Assembly (NCBI GenBank): GCA_022402445.1
Contig: JAKRSF010000006.1
Location: 1 to 64,000, forward strand
Direction: 5' to 3'
DNA length: 64,000 nucleotides
Source: Cyanobacteriota bacterium
GTDB lineage: Bacteria > Cyanobacteriota > Cyanobacteriia > CACIAM-69d
Shown: positions 54,179 to 63,416 of the stretch, piece after piece
Layout: every line of letters starts with the position of its first letter
Position numbering within the stretch: position 1 is the first letter of the stretch
Program-made: the position numbers and the translations under genes
The notes under the pieces: model-generated
The model's database searches: none
What the model saw: the letters and a program-made list of their open reading frames with translations, nothing else
Told to the model about the DNA's origin: nothing

Positions 54179-54691
54179 CTAAACCGATCGCGCGATCGCG
54201 GCGGGCTCCAGGGGGGGAATTTTCGCCAACAGGCCCCCCTTCAACGGTTCCGGCCGCTCCGCCCAGGGCAACTGGCCATCCGGGCGATCGCAATACCGCT
54301 GGGCGCAGGTCAGCACCGCCGCGATCGCACCTTCTAGGGCATCACCCGCCGACGCATCAACGCCGCCAAAGAGATAATTCGCCTTACCCGGCCCTGCAAA
54401 CGCCACCGCGCAATGGTGACTGCACGCGGACATGCAACTGACCGGCTGCACCTCGATGCGATCCGCGATCGCCGACGCGGCCACCGCCTCCTTTAGATGA
54501 TCGTAGAGTCGCTCGCCGCCACTGGTACCCACCCGCTTCCCCTGCTCCCAGGTGCCATTGCAGGTGGTGCAAACAAACAAAACATGGCGCGATTCCGGGG
54601 CCGCAGGGCTGGAACTGGGCGCACTGGCCGACGCGATCGGCGATCCCGATGGGCGCTCCGACACGGAAATGGACGAACGGGAAGGGGCCAT
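54179..54691 (-). CDS. DUF1636 metal-binding protein
   Basis: A 170-residue soluble protein with a Ser/Pro-rich start and a thioredoxin-like [2Fe-2S]-ferredoxin-type fold. Cysteines lie in FVCTTCNGTW, VSCMSACSHHC and LTCAQRYC. DUF1636 proteins occur in cobalamin-related gene sets and probably handle cobalt or carry a cluster. ATG 54691 has GCGAGGT upstream. It is the first gene behind the cobalamin riboswitch. Its precise function is not known. Confidence 0.8.
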   Translation of the reverse strand: MAPSRSSISVSERPSGSPIASASAPSSSPAAPESRHVLFVCTTCNGTWEQGKRVGTSGGERLYDHLKEAVAASAIADRIEVQPVSCMSACSHHCAVAFAGPGKANYLFGGVDASAGDALEGAIAAVLTCAQRYCDRPDGQLPWAERPEPLKGGLLAKIPPLEPAAIARSV

Positions 54692-54728
54692 CTGTACCTC
54701 GCAGAAGTGGCGCAAAGGACATGGGGAC

Positions 54729-54871
54729 GATCACCGGCGGGCATTCTGACTGGGGCGGCGCGATCGCGCGATCGCGGTTTTCACCCATCACAGCTGCGGG
54801 ACAGTGCCGGACTTTCACCGGACTTTCCCCCTTACCTCCGGGGGCTGTTCCCCCCCAGAACCGGACGATGC
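54729..54871 (-). promoter_or_regulatory. cobalamin (B12) riboswitch
   Basis: On the minus strand the conserved B12-element parts occur in order: GTCCGGTGAAAGTCCGGCAC, CTGTCCCGCAGCTGTGATGG and, near the 3' end, AGTCAGAATGCCCGCCGG. These match the consensus boxes GGTGxAAxTCC, CTGxCCCGCA and the P1-proximal end. It stops 37 bases before the DUF1636 ATG, so it probably acts by hiding the ribosome site when adenosylcobalamin binds. Two HIP1 octamers lie in a variable arm. Confidence 0.93.
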
Positions 54872-54968
54872 AAGCTCGACAATACCATGTCTCTTTGGCC
54901 GCCCTAACGGATCGCCCTGGTCGATCGCCCCGGCCCCGGTGGACCCATTCGATGCGATCGCCTTGGCC

Positions 54969-55424
54969 CTAGCGGCGCACCTTACCCGTAAAGCCCGACG
55001 CCTTAAATTGCTTCAACTGGAGCGGTTCCGGCTGGGTGGCGGGCACAGAAATACGGAAGGAAAATTCACTGCGGCCGGGGGGAATTTCCTCGATCGCCCC
55101 GACCCGGGTGCGGTTTTCCATCGTCGGATTATTGTTGGCGTCGTAGATGCGGCCAAAGACATCCGCATTGATGACGGGCTTGCCGCTGGTGTTGTTGGCG
55201 ATGCCATAGACCAGGAAGCAGTTGGCCGGACGGGTGACGCCGCCGGGGGACACGGTGCCCTCGGCCATTTCCGGCGGGCAGGGGCGATAGGCCACATCCT
55301 CGAGCTGGACGCTGGTGAGGGCTTGGGCCGGGGTCGGCGCGATCGCCCAGAGGACCATCGCCACGACGGCAATCAACAGGGCGGACAGGCGGCGGTGAAA
55401 AGGACGACTCATGGGCAGGCGCAT
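54969..55424 (-). CDS. conserved secreted protein, unknown
   Basis: A protein of about 151 residues with a signal peptide (RRLSALLIAVVAMVLWA, ending PAQA) and a beta-rich mature domain. It has ADVFGRIYDANNNPTMENRT, EIPPGRSEF and a conserved ending QLKQFKASGFTGKVRR. Two Cys (CPPE and NCFLVYG) may form a disulfide. The pattern resembles a cyanobacteria-wide family, but I know no function. ATG 55412 is another possible start. It lies between bioD and the riboswitch on the same strand. Confidence 0.72.
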   Translation of the reverse strand: MRLPMSRPFHRRLSALLIAVVAMVLWAIAPTPAQALTSVQLEDVAYRPCPPEMAEGTVSPGGVTRPANCFLVYGIANNTSGKPVINADVFGRIYDANNNPTMENRTRVGAIEEIPPGRSEFSFRISVPATQPEPLQLKQFKASGFTGKVRR

Positions 55425-55495
55425 GGACAGCAGCGGGGTGAAGGGTTTGGTCTTGAGGATCACTATAGCTAGCCGTCTGTTTCAAACGCTACGGA

Positions 55496-56260
55496 TCAAG
55501 GCGATGGATTGGCCCCGGCCAGGGCTCCGAGGGGGGCGGGACCGGGCCGCAGGGCCGCCCCCAGCAGCCGCTCTAGATCTAGATTGGCCGCCGCCGCCGC
55601 TAGGGTCGTGCCCAGGGCGGGGCGATCGCCGGTTTCTAGATCCGCAAAGTGGGGCAAACAGCCCAGAACCGGCACCCCCGTGAGGGTGGTCAGCAAGTCC
55701 GCCGGGGCCAGATCCGCAATGTCCTGGGGCGATCGCGGGGCCGTGCAGTTTAATACCATCCCCCGCAAATTCACGCCCACCTGCCGCGCTAGGGCCACAT
55801 TCGCCACCGCCGCCGCGATCGCCCCCAGCTTCACCGGCACCACCAACACCGTCGGCAGCCGCCATTCATAGAACACATCGGCGACGGTCAATTCCCAGGT
55901 GACGGGCGACCCCAAGCCCCCGGCCCCCTCCACCAGCACCAGATCCCGGCTCCGTTGCAGCTCCCCGAGCGATCGCCACGCCACGGCCAGATCAATGGTT
56001 TTCCCCTCCCGCTGGGCCGCGATCGGCGGTGCGAGGGGCGCTTCAAACCACAGGGGATTAATACTTTCAGCCGTTTGATTCACCTGCGCCCCAAACCAAT
56101 CGAGGTAGCGCTCGCGATCGCCAAGGCCCGACTGCACCGGTTTGAGTAAACCCAGCGATCGCCGCCCCCCATGCCGCAACCAGTAGGCCGCGATCGCCGC
56201 CGTCACAATCGTCTTGCCCGCGTCCGTATCGGTCCCCGCGATCGCGATCGTCGTCGCCAT
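55496..56260 (-). CDS. bioD: dethiobiotin synthase
   Basis: A 254-residue biotin-pathway enzyme that closes the ureido ring using CO2 and ATP. The P-loop is AIAGTDTDAGKTIVTAA; LLKPVQSG and VEGAGGLGSPV are further signatures. ATG 56260 starts the conserved N-terminus. No other bio gene is adjacent. The final 20 residues are a variable Pro/Gly/Ala tail. Confidence 0.9.
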   Translation of the reverse strand: MATTIAIAGTDTDAGKTIVTAAIAAYWLRHGGRRSLGLLKPVQSGLGDRERYLDWFGAQVNQTAESINPLWFEAPLAPPIAAQREGKTIDLAVAWRSLGELQRSRDLVLVEGAGGLGSPVTWELTVADVFYEWRLPTVLVVPVKLGAIAAAVANVALARQVGVNLRGMVLNCTAPRSPQDIADLAPADLLTTLTGVPVLGCLPHFADLETGDRPALGTTLAAAAANLDLERLLGAALRPGPAPLGALAGANPSP

Positions 56261-56350
56261 CCGGTCCCCCTGCCCCGCCATCACGCCATTGCCCATGGTT
56301 TGCTCTAGTCCTCAGTAATACTCAAATCCTTCACGCTGTCCCTAGACCCC

Positions 56351-58291
56351 CTAGCCTTCCCCCGCTTGGCCCTCCGTCGGCGGCGGCGCGATCGGCTCCG
56401 GCGGCGGCCCCGGATCCGGCTCTGGCGACGGCTCTGGCGACGGCACCGGCTGCGGCTCTGGCACCGGCTGAGGCGACGGCACCGGCTGCGGTGAAGGCAC
56501 CGGGGCGGGGCGCGGCACCGGCGCAGGCGCGGGCGACGGCTGGGGCTGCACCGTGGGCACCGGATCCGGGAGCGGAATCTGGCCCCCCGGCCCCCCATCG
56601 ATCGGCCCCGACGGCTGGGGCACCCGAGGCGCATCCCCCAGGGACACAAACAGGCGATACGGCGTCCCCGATCGCCCCCCCGAAGGACGCACCACCAGGG
56701 CATAATCCCCCCCCATCAGCAGCGGCCCATTCCAGCGGGCCGTCCGCAGGGCACCCTCCGCCACCGCCCGCCCATTGGGATCGAGCACCGTCATCAGCAC
56801 CCCCGCCCCCGTGAGCTGGGCATCGAGCAGTTGACCGGGCCGCGCCGTGAAGCGATAGATCCGCGTCTCGTTCCCCTGCAAGGTCTGCAAATCCTCAAAG
56901 GGCGAACCGGGCCGCAACCCCAGCCGCTGCTCCACCGTGGCCGGGGCCGTGGGGCTGGGGGTCGGACTGGGGCTCGGGCTCGGACTCGGGCTTGCCGTCG
57001 GGAGTTCAGATGCCTCGGGGGATGGTGACGCGATCGGCCCAGGGGCGGACACCTCCCCCAAGCTCCCCAACCATTGATTCACAAAGGCCCAGGAGCCAAT
57101 ACTCGCCCCAAAGACCACCAGCACGCCGATCGCCGTCACTGCCCAGGGATTGTCCCAAATGGACGATCGCCCCTCAAAATCCGATGGGGTCTCGGGCCGC
57201 GATCGATAGCCCTCCCCCCCGCCAGCGCTCCCCCCCACCGGCCCCGTCGAGGGCTGGGGAGCCGGAGCCGATCGCCCCACCGCCACCGTCCTCAAGGCCG
57301 ACGGATTCGGGGCCGTGCGGGGCGGCACCGGTTGGGGATAGGGCGTCGGGGTCGGCGTCGCCGTCGGAGCCGCCGGTGGCATTGGCCCCGGAGCCGCCGG
57401 ACCATTTCCCAACCCCAGCGGCACCGGCGAGGGCGTGGGCTGCCCCTCAAGGCCCAAGGCCCCCAACTCCCGCAGCACCTCCGCCGCCGAATTGTAGCGA
57501 TCGCCCGGTCGATAGCTCAGCATCCGCCGCAGCAGCCCATCGAGTCCCGGCGACAGGCGCACATACGCCTCCCAATGCCACGTCAGCTCGCGATCATTAA
57601 ACAAATCCTGGGGCTCGCGGCCCGTCAGCAGCACCACCGCCGTCGCCGCCAGGGCATACAGATCACTACTCGGATAGGCCCGCCCCGTCTGAATCTGCTC
57701 ACTGGGCGAGTAACCCGTCTTGCCCACCGTCGTCGCCTGCACCACCGTCGCATCCGGCACCTGGAACCGGGTCGCCAACTCCTTGACCACCCCAAAATCA
57801 ATCAGCACCGGCAGGCGATCACGCTCCCGCAGCATCACGTTTTCCGGCGAAATATCCCGATGCACAATCCCCAACCCATGCAAATGGCCCAGCACCGGCA
57901 GCAACTGCCGCAGGAAATAGACCACCTCCCCCTCCCCAAACGCCATCCCCTGCCCTAGGCGGCGATCGAGCAGCGCCCGATAGGTACTGCCCTGCACATA
58001 GTCCTGCACCAAAAACAGCCGACCATTATCCTCAAACGTCGCCTGAAACTTCGGAATTTGAGGATGGTCAATCTGGTATAGAATCGTCGCCTCCCGCTGA
58101 AACAACTCCCGCGCCTTCTCTAGGGCATAGCGATCAGCCTGGGGCGGAATAAACTCCTTCAGGGCACAGCGCTCATTAAAACGCCCCCGATCTTCCGCTA
58201 GATAAGTGCGACCAAATCCCCCCTGCCCCAAGGCTTCGATCAGGCAGTAGCGATTTTGTAAAACAGTCCCGGCGGGAAGCGGCAATTGCAT
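56351..58291 (-). CDS. membrane Ser/Thr protein kinase with extracytoplasmic domain
   Basis: A 646-residue Hanks-type kinase. Gly loop LGQGGFGRTY, catalytic Lys45, catalytic loop HRDISPEN (Asp146) and DFG at 165-167. The usual Lys after HRD is Ser, common in cyanobacterial kinases. A Pro-rich juxtamembrane region, one membrane span (about 387-410) and a Ser/Pro linker follow. Then comes a beta-rich domain like bacterial pre-peptidase C-terminal folds (RIYRFTARPGQLLDAQLTGA onward) and a long Pro/Glu tail of about 80 residues. ATG 58291 lacks a strong ribosome site. Confidence 0.9.
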   Translation of the reverse strand: MQLPLPAGTVLQNRYCLIEALGQGGFGRTYLAEDRGRFNERCALKEFIPPQADRYALEKARELFQREATILYQIDHPQIPKFQATFEDNGRLFLVQDYVQGSTYRALLDRRLGQGMAFGEGEVVYFLRQLLPVLGHLHGLGIVHRDISPENVMLRERDRLPVLIDFGVVKELATRFQVPDATVVQATTVGKTGYSPSEQIQTGRAYPSSDLYALAATAVVLLTGREPQDLFNDRELTWHWEAYVRLSPGLDGLLRRMLSYRPGDRYNSAAEVLRELGALGLEGQPTPSPVPLGLGNGPAAPGPMPPAAPTATPTPTPYPQPVPPRTAPNPSALRTVAVGRSAPAPQPSTGPVGGSAGGGEGYRSRPETPSDFEGRSSIWDNPWAVTAIGVLVVFGASIGSWAFVNQWLGSLGEVSAPGPIASPSPEASELPTASPSPSPSPSPTPSPTAPATVEQRLGLRPGSPFEDLQTLQGNETRIYRFTARPGQLLDAQLTGAGVLMTVLDPNGRAVAEGALRTARWNGPLLMGGDYALVVRPSGGRSGTPYRLFVSLGDAPRVPQPSGPIDGGPGGQIPLPDPVPTVQPQPSPAPAPVPRPAPVPSPQPVPSPQPVPEPQPVPSPEPSPEPDPGPPPEPIAPPPTEGQAGEG

Positions 58292-58700
58292 ACAGAAGGC
58301 CCCAACTAGCAAGCATCCGAAACGATGGCAGCGGACAACGACAACTCAACCTAATCCATCAAATTCTGGCCACAACCGGCCACAACTGGCCATAAACATA
58401 CCCAATTGGCCCATCAAGCGGCTTCAAAAAGCACCAATTGCCCCTTCCTCAGCTATGGCCGTGGATCCTATGGACCCGCTGGCCGCCCATCACCGCCACC
58501 AGCGCCTCTGATCCTAGCCGATCGCGCGATCGCCCGTCCCCCACCTAGGGGCAGGTTTCAAACCGGTCCCCGCCGCGCCGCCGCCGCCCGCGAACAGCCC
58601 CTAACCCTATCAGAATTTAGCCAAAAACTTGCCCCCGGACCTCCCCCCCCACCCCCCCTTCAAAATCCAGAGAAAAGCAAGCAAGAATGTTAGTATTGCC
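58292..58700. other. divergent promoter region of the kinase and prs
   Basis: No gene. Three tandem 10-bp units based on TGGCCACAAC lie at 58367-58396, one per helical turn. The part nearest prs is C-rich. Open frames here are low-complexity. Confidence 0.45.
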
Positions 58701-59717
58701 ATGAATGCGCTTCGAGGGACTGCCGTGATTTGCTCTGCGACTTCTACCATTTCGGTATCGCCAACTGAAGCCCCCTCCAAAAGTCGTTTACGCATCTTTT
58801 CGGGGTCCGCAAACGCGCCGCTGGCGGAGGAGGTGGCCGCCTATCTGGGGCTGCAACCGGGGCCGATGGTTCGCAAACGGTTCGCCGATGGTGAACTCTA
58901 CGTTCAGATCCAAGAATCCATTCGTGGCTGTGATGTTTACTTAATCCAGCCCGTCTGTCGCCCGGTCAATGCTCACCTAATGGAATTGTTGATCATGGTG
59001 GATGCCTGCCGTCGGGCCTCGGCCCGTCAGGTGACCGCCGTGATTCCCTACTACGGCTATGCGCGGGCGGACCGCAAGACGGCGGGGCGCGAGTCGATTA
59101 CCGCGAAGCTGGTGGCGAATTTGATCACCGAGGCGGGGGCGAATCGGGTGCTGGCGATGGATCTCCATTCGTCCCAGATCCAGGGCTATTTTGATATTCC
59201 CCTGGATCATGTCTATGGGTCGCCGGTGCTGCTGGACTACATCCTGGGCAAGAATTTGGCGGATCTGGTGGTGGTGTCGCCGGATGTGGGGGGCGTGGCG
59301 CGGGCGCGGGCCTTTGCCAAGAAGCTGAACGATGCGCCGTTGGCAATTATTGATAAGCGCCGCCAGATGCACAATGTGGCGGAGGTGCTGAATGTGATCG
59401 GTGATGTGCGCGGCAAGACGGCGATTATTGTCGATGACATTATTGATACGGGGGGCACCCTGACGGAGGGAGCGCGGCTGCTGCGGGCAGAGGGGGCGAA
59501 GGCGGTCTATGCCTGTTCGACCCATGCGGTGTTTTCGCCGCCGGCCATTGAGCGGCTGTCGAGTGGCCTGTTTGAGGAGGTGATCGTGACGAATACGATC
59601 CCGGTGCCGGAGGATCATCGCTTCCCGCAGTTGACGGTGCTGTCGGTGGCGAATCTGCTGGGGGAGACGATTTGGCGGGTCCATGAGGATACGTCGGTCA
59701 GCAGTATGTTCCATTAG
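58701..59717 (+). CDS. prs: ribose-phosphate pyrophosphokinase
   Basis: A 338-residue PRPP synthetase (class I). The flexible/ATP regions KRFADGELYVQIQESIRGCD and YYGYARADRKTAGRESITAK are present. The PRPP-binding motif is IIVDDIIDTGGTLTEGA, and MDLHSSQIQGYFDIP is also conserved. It supplies PRPP to purine, pyrimidine, His and Trp synthesis. The start MNALRGTAV is chosen; codons before it are low-complexity. Confidence 0.96.
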   Translation: MNALRGTAVICSATSTISVSPTEAPSKSRLRIFSGSANAPLAEEVAAYLGLQPGPMVRKRFADGELYVQIQESIRGCDVYLIQPVCRPVNAHLMELLIMVDACRRASARQVTAVIPYYGYARADRKTAGRESITAKLVANLITEAGANRVLAMDLHSSQIQGYFDIPLDHVYGSPVLLDYILGKNLADLVVVSPDVGGVARARAFAKKLNDAPLAIIDKRRQMHNVAEVLNVIGDVRGKTAIIVDDIIDTGGTLTEGARLLRAEGAKAVYACSTHAVFSPPAIERLSSGLFEEVIVTNTIPVPEDHRFPQLTVLSVANLLGETIWRVHEDTSVSSMFH

Positions 59718-59857
59718 GGCGATTCGGTTCGGGGCGGTGCTCAAGGGGGCTGGAGTGTTTGTGGTGCCTTGAGTTCGGCCTGTTAGAAGATCTACTTGGG
59801 GCAAGGGGCTGAGGCTCCTTGTCTTTTGTTGTTTTGGGGATTGGGGGTTGATCGGCC

Positions 59858-62011
59858 CTAGAGGGGGGTGGTGAGGCGGGGCGGGGTGGGCTGGTCGCGG
59901 CGCGATCGCGGGATGCGGACATAGAAGGTGGTGCCTTCGCCGGGGACGGATCGGCAGGAGATGCGGCCCCCGTGGCTGTCGGTGACGATTTTGTAGGCGA
60001 TCGCGAGGCCCAGCCCGGTGCCCTGGCCGACGGGTTTGGTGGTGAAGAAGGGGTCGAAGATGCGATCGCGGGTGAGGGCATCCATGCCGATGCCGTTGTC
60101 GCGGATTTCGATCAAGGTGGTGGCTTGGCCGTGGCAGACCTCGGGGGCGGGGGGCAGATCCTGGGTGACGATCGCCAGGGTCGGCGTGCGGGCTGGAGTG
60201 GCTGGGTTGTTTGCACTGCGGTAGGGGTCTAGGGCCGCGATCGCGTTATCGAGCAAATTCATCAGCACCTGATTGAGTTGGGCCGGGTAACACTCCACCC
60301 CCGGAGCCGCCCCGTAGTCCCGCAAAATCTGGATGGGGGCGCGATCGCCATCCCCCTTCAGCTTGTTGCGCAGCAGCACCAGGGTATTTTCCAGCCCCTC
60401 GTGGAGATCCACCGCCTTGTGGTCACTCTCATCAAGGCGCGAAAAATTCCGCAACGAGGTGACCATATCCCGCACCCGGATCGAGCCCTCCGTCATGGAC
60501 TGCATCACCTTCGGAAAATCCTCCCGGATAAAGTCCAGATCCAAATTCGCCAGGGCCTCCCGGAGGGCGGGGGAGGCGTCGCCCGTGTGGCGCTGGTAGA
60601 GCTCCAGGGCCATCAGCAGATCCCGCACATACTGGTCCGCGTGGCTGAGGTTGCCGTGGATGAAGTTGATGGGGTTATTGATTTCATGGGCGATGCCCGC
60701 CACCAACTGCCCCAGGCTGGACATTTTTTCCTGCTGCACCAGTTGCAGTTGGGTTTGTTCGAGCTCCTGGAGGGTGGTTTGGAGGTCTTGGTTCTTTTGC
60801 GCCAGGGTGTTGAAGGAGGTCTGGAGGCGATCGCCCATGGCACTGAAGGCGGCGGCGAGGGTGCCCAATTCATTGCGCGCGGCGATCGTCACCCGGCGGC
60901 GAAAATTCCCTTCACTGATGGCCTTGGCCGCCTCCGTCAGGGCCAGCAGGGGCCGCACCAGCCGCCGGGAGGTGTCGATGCCCAGGGCGATCGCCAGCCC
61001 CAGACTGCCCCCCAGAACCGTCAGCACCAGGACGATCGCCTGCCGCACCGGACGATGGACCGCCCTGAGGGGTTTTTCGATCACCACGAGCCATTGCATC
61101 GAATAGATCGGGGAGATGGCCCCCAACACCTCGCTCCCCCGCAGCCCCCGGTAGCGCAGGAGGGTGCGATCGCGCGGCTGATAGATCGCCCGCAGCAGGT
61201 CCGGTTGATCAATGCGCCCCAGACTGGTCCCCCCTTGGGTTTGGGCCTCCTCCGGCCTCAGGCTGCGGGCCACCACCGTAGCCTTGCGATCAACGATATA
61301 GAGATAGCCATCGGTGCCGATCTGGGATTGGGCCATCAGGAAATTGAGGAAATTCAAATTCAGCCGCGCCACCAGGGCCGCCGCCGGTTGGTCCGCGCGA
61401 TCGCGCACGGGCAGCACCACCATCAGCGTCGGAGCCTGGGCCGATGGGCTATGGGCCACCGAACCGACATAGGGAGCCCCCTGATCAATCACCTCCCGCA
61501 GCAACGCCATCGGAAACAGCCGCCGCACCGCCGCCGTCGGGGTCGCCCGATCAAAGGGGGCCACCGCCGCCAAAATCGCCCCATCCCGCCGCACCAGGGC
61601 GATCGCCTCATAGGCATCACTATCGCGCGCCAGCCCCCGCAACAGATTCTCCAGGGACCGGGCCGGAAACTCCACCAGTCCCGGCACCAGGGCCAGATAG
61701 CGCAGGGGCACCTGGAGCTGCGCCAGATGGAACTCCACCTCCTTGGCCGTCCGCGCCGCCCGCGCCACCTGGAGCGCCTCCACGGAGTCCAGACTGCGCT
61801 GGTAGGTCAGCACCGCCAGGGGCACCCCCACCGCCAGCCCCACCCCCGCCGCCATCCCCACCAGGCCGTAGCGCAGGAGGGAGGTGATGGAAAGCTGGGC
61901 CACCAGGGAAGACCACCAGTCTAGGGGCGCTGCCCAGGGGGGCCTTGGGGGGGCCGGGGGAGGGGATGGCGGCAACTGCTGACCGCCCGTGCTCTCAAAC
62001 CGCTTCCGCAT
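59858..62011 (-). CDS. sensor histidine kinase with double-Cache-type sensor domain
   Basis: A 717-residue membrane kinase. A Pro-rich cytoplasmic start is followed by TM1 (about 45-70), a periplasmic Cache-like sensor (about 80-315; [17 protein letters not shown]), TM2 (about 325-345) and HAMP (about 350-400). A coiled coil then leads to the phosphoacceptor [20 protein letters not shown] (His442) and an ATPase domain ([20 protein letters not shown]). ATG 62011 is used; a TTG at 62029 would overlap the preceding gene. It starts 7 bases after the binding-protein gene, and no response regulator is adjacent. Confidence 0.92.
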   Translation of the reverse strand: MRKRFESTGGQQLPPSPPPAPPRPPWAAPLDWWSSLVAQLSITSLLRYGLVGMAAGVGLAVGVPLAVLTYQRSLDSVEALQVARAARTAKEVEFHLAQLQVPLRYLALVPGLVEFPARSLENLLRGLARDSDAYEAIALVRRDGAILAAVAPFDRATPTAAVRRLFPMALLREVIDQGAPYVGSVAHSPSAQAPTLMVVLPVRDRADQPAAALVARLNLNFLNFLMAQSQIGTDGYLYIVDRKATVVARSLRPEEAQTQGGTSLGRIDQPDLLRAIYQPRDRTLLRYRGLRGSEVLGAISPIYSMQWLVVIEKPLRAVHRPVRQAIVLVLTVLGGSLGLAIALGIDTSRRLVRPLLALTEAAKAISEGNFRRRVTIAARNELGTLAAAFSAMGDRLQTSFNTLAQKNQDLQTTLQELEQTQLQLVQQEKMSSLGQLVAGIAHEINNPINFIHGNLSHADQYVRDLLMALELYQRHTGDASPALREALANLDLDFIREDFPKVMQSMTEGSIRVRDMVTSLRNFSRLDESDHKAVDLHEGLENTLVLLRNKLKGDGDRAPIQILRDYGAAPGVECYPAQLNQVLMNLLDNAIAALDPYRSANNPATPARTPTLAIVTQDLPPAPEVCHGQATTLIEIRDNGIGMDALTRDRIFDPFFTTKPVGQGTGLGLAIAYKIVTDSHGGRISCRSVPGEGTTFYVRIPRSRRDQPTPPRLTTPL

Positions 62012-62018
62012 GGTTCCC

Positions 62019-63266
62019 CTAAGGCCCAATCACTTCTGAGCGGGTCAGGCTCAGGGGCAGGCCAAAGGCTTGGGGGCCGCCCACCAACGGTAGGGCCGAT
62101 CGCACAAAGGAGGCATCCACCAGGGCTTCGGCCACCTGGCTCGGGCGCAGGGCATCCATGAAGGGGGGCTGGCCGTTGGGGCGATCGCGATCGCCCAGGA
62201 AGGTCCGTTGCAGTTGCGCCACGAGGGCCTCGGTGTAGGAGGGGAAGGGATAGGGCTGAAAGTCGATGCGCCGCGATCGCCACTCGGGGTGGACCAGGGT
62301 GCCCTGCTCGCGATAGAACACCGTATCGTACTGGGCCAGTACCCGTTCGAGCACCCCCTGGGCATAGGGCATATATTGGCCGCCGTCACTTGAGAGGATA
62401 TGGGCCAGTTCGAGGCGGTTCGAGCGGCACCACTGCTGGGCCTTCACGAGGCCGTTGACCAGGGCTTGGGTCCAGTCCCGGTGCTCGATCGCCCGGGCTT
62501 CGGGCACCACCACCACGCAGCAGGCGTGATCGCGCCACACATCCCCCAACAGGCGCAGGACTTTGCCCACGCGGAAACTTTCGGCGGCGGCGTTGTAGGG
62601 TTCCGCGACGATGTAGCCCGCGATCGCGCCATTGGCTAGGGCCGCAAACATTTCGGGGGGGGGCATCAGCCGCAGGGCGACGGCGTTGGCGGGGACGGCC
62701 TTGGTGGGGTCGGGATCGGCGGGGATGGGGATGAGGCCGCGATCGCGCAGGAGCATCTGCAAAATCAGATTATGGATCGAATACCAGAAGGGAATCGCCA
62801 CCGTGCGACCGGCCAAATCCTCTAGGCGATTGATGTTGGGGGCCACCGTCAGGGCGGAGCCGTTGGTGTGGTTCCAGGCGATGACCTTGCCGGGGAAATT
62901 CTCGCCATAGCGCAGCCACAGGGCCGCTGGCATCAGCAGATGCGCCACATTCACTTCGCCCGCCTGCAACCCCGCCGCGATCGCCGCCCAGGAGGGATAT
63001 TGCACGGGCGGGTCCACCTCTAGCCCCTCCGCCGCCAAAAACCGTTTGTGGTAGGCCGCCAGCAGGGCCGAGGCATCGGTGATGGGGACATATCCTAGGC
63101 GCACGCGATCGCCGGGGCGTGGCCACCGCCTGGGCCTCCCGGCCCCTGGATCACAGCCCGACGCGATCGCCCCAAGGCCCGCCGAGGTGGAAAACAGGGC
63201 CGCCAATTGCAAAAAGCGACGGCGATTCACCGCCTGCCTTGTCCAATGTCCCGCCCCGTTGCCCAT
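62019..63266 (-). CDS. NrtA/SsuA-type ABC substrate-binding lipoprotein
   Basis: A 415-residue periplasmic binding protein. It starts at MGNGAGHWTRQAVNRRRFLQ with a Tat-like RRRFLQ and a lipobox ending AIASGC, so it is probably a membrane-anchored lipoprotein. The mature part (VRLGYVPITDASALLAAYHK onward) has the NrtA/CmpA/SsuA-type fold, with a possible nitrate, bicarbonate, sulfonate or thiamin-precursor ligand. No permease or ATPase follows; instead a sensor kinase gene begins 7 bases downstream. It may act as the ligand sensor of that kinase. Confidence 0.85.
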   Translation of the reverse strand: MGNGAGHWTRQAVNRRRFLQLAALFSTSAGLGAIASGCDPGAGRPRRWPRPGDRVRLGYVPITDASALLAAYHKRFLAAEGLEVDPPVQYPSWAAIAAGLQAGEVNVAHLLMPAALWLRYGENFPGKVIAWNHTNGSALTVAPNINRLEDLAGRTVAIPFWYSIHNLILQMLLRDRGLIPIPADPDPTKAVPANAVALRLMPPPEMFAALANGAIAGYIVAEPYNAAAESFRVGKVLRLLGDVWRDHACCVVVVPEARAIEHRDWTQALVNGLVKAQQWCRSNRLELAHILSSDGGQYMPYAQGVLERVLAQYDTVFYREQGTLVHPEWRSRRIDFQPYPFPSYTEALVAQLQRTFLGDRDRPNGQPPFMDALRPSQVAEALVDASFVRSALPLVGGPQAFGLPLSLTRSEVIGP

Positions 63267-63416
63267 GGCCCCAATTCCCCCTCTGGCAAGCCCGCGGCGG
63301 TTTTGGGCCGCGAGTTCCCCATCCTTCGCTCCCCACCATAGCCGACCGGACTGCGAGAAATGGCTCTTTCCCAACGGACAGGGGGACGCGATCGTGGTGG
63401 CCTGCCCAGGGTTGCC

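Noticed and set aside
60278-61924. 548-residue open frame opposite the sensor kinase
   Set aside because: The true gene on the other strand has complete HAMP, HisKA and ATPase motifs. The antisense product is low-complexity.
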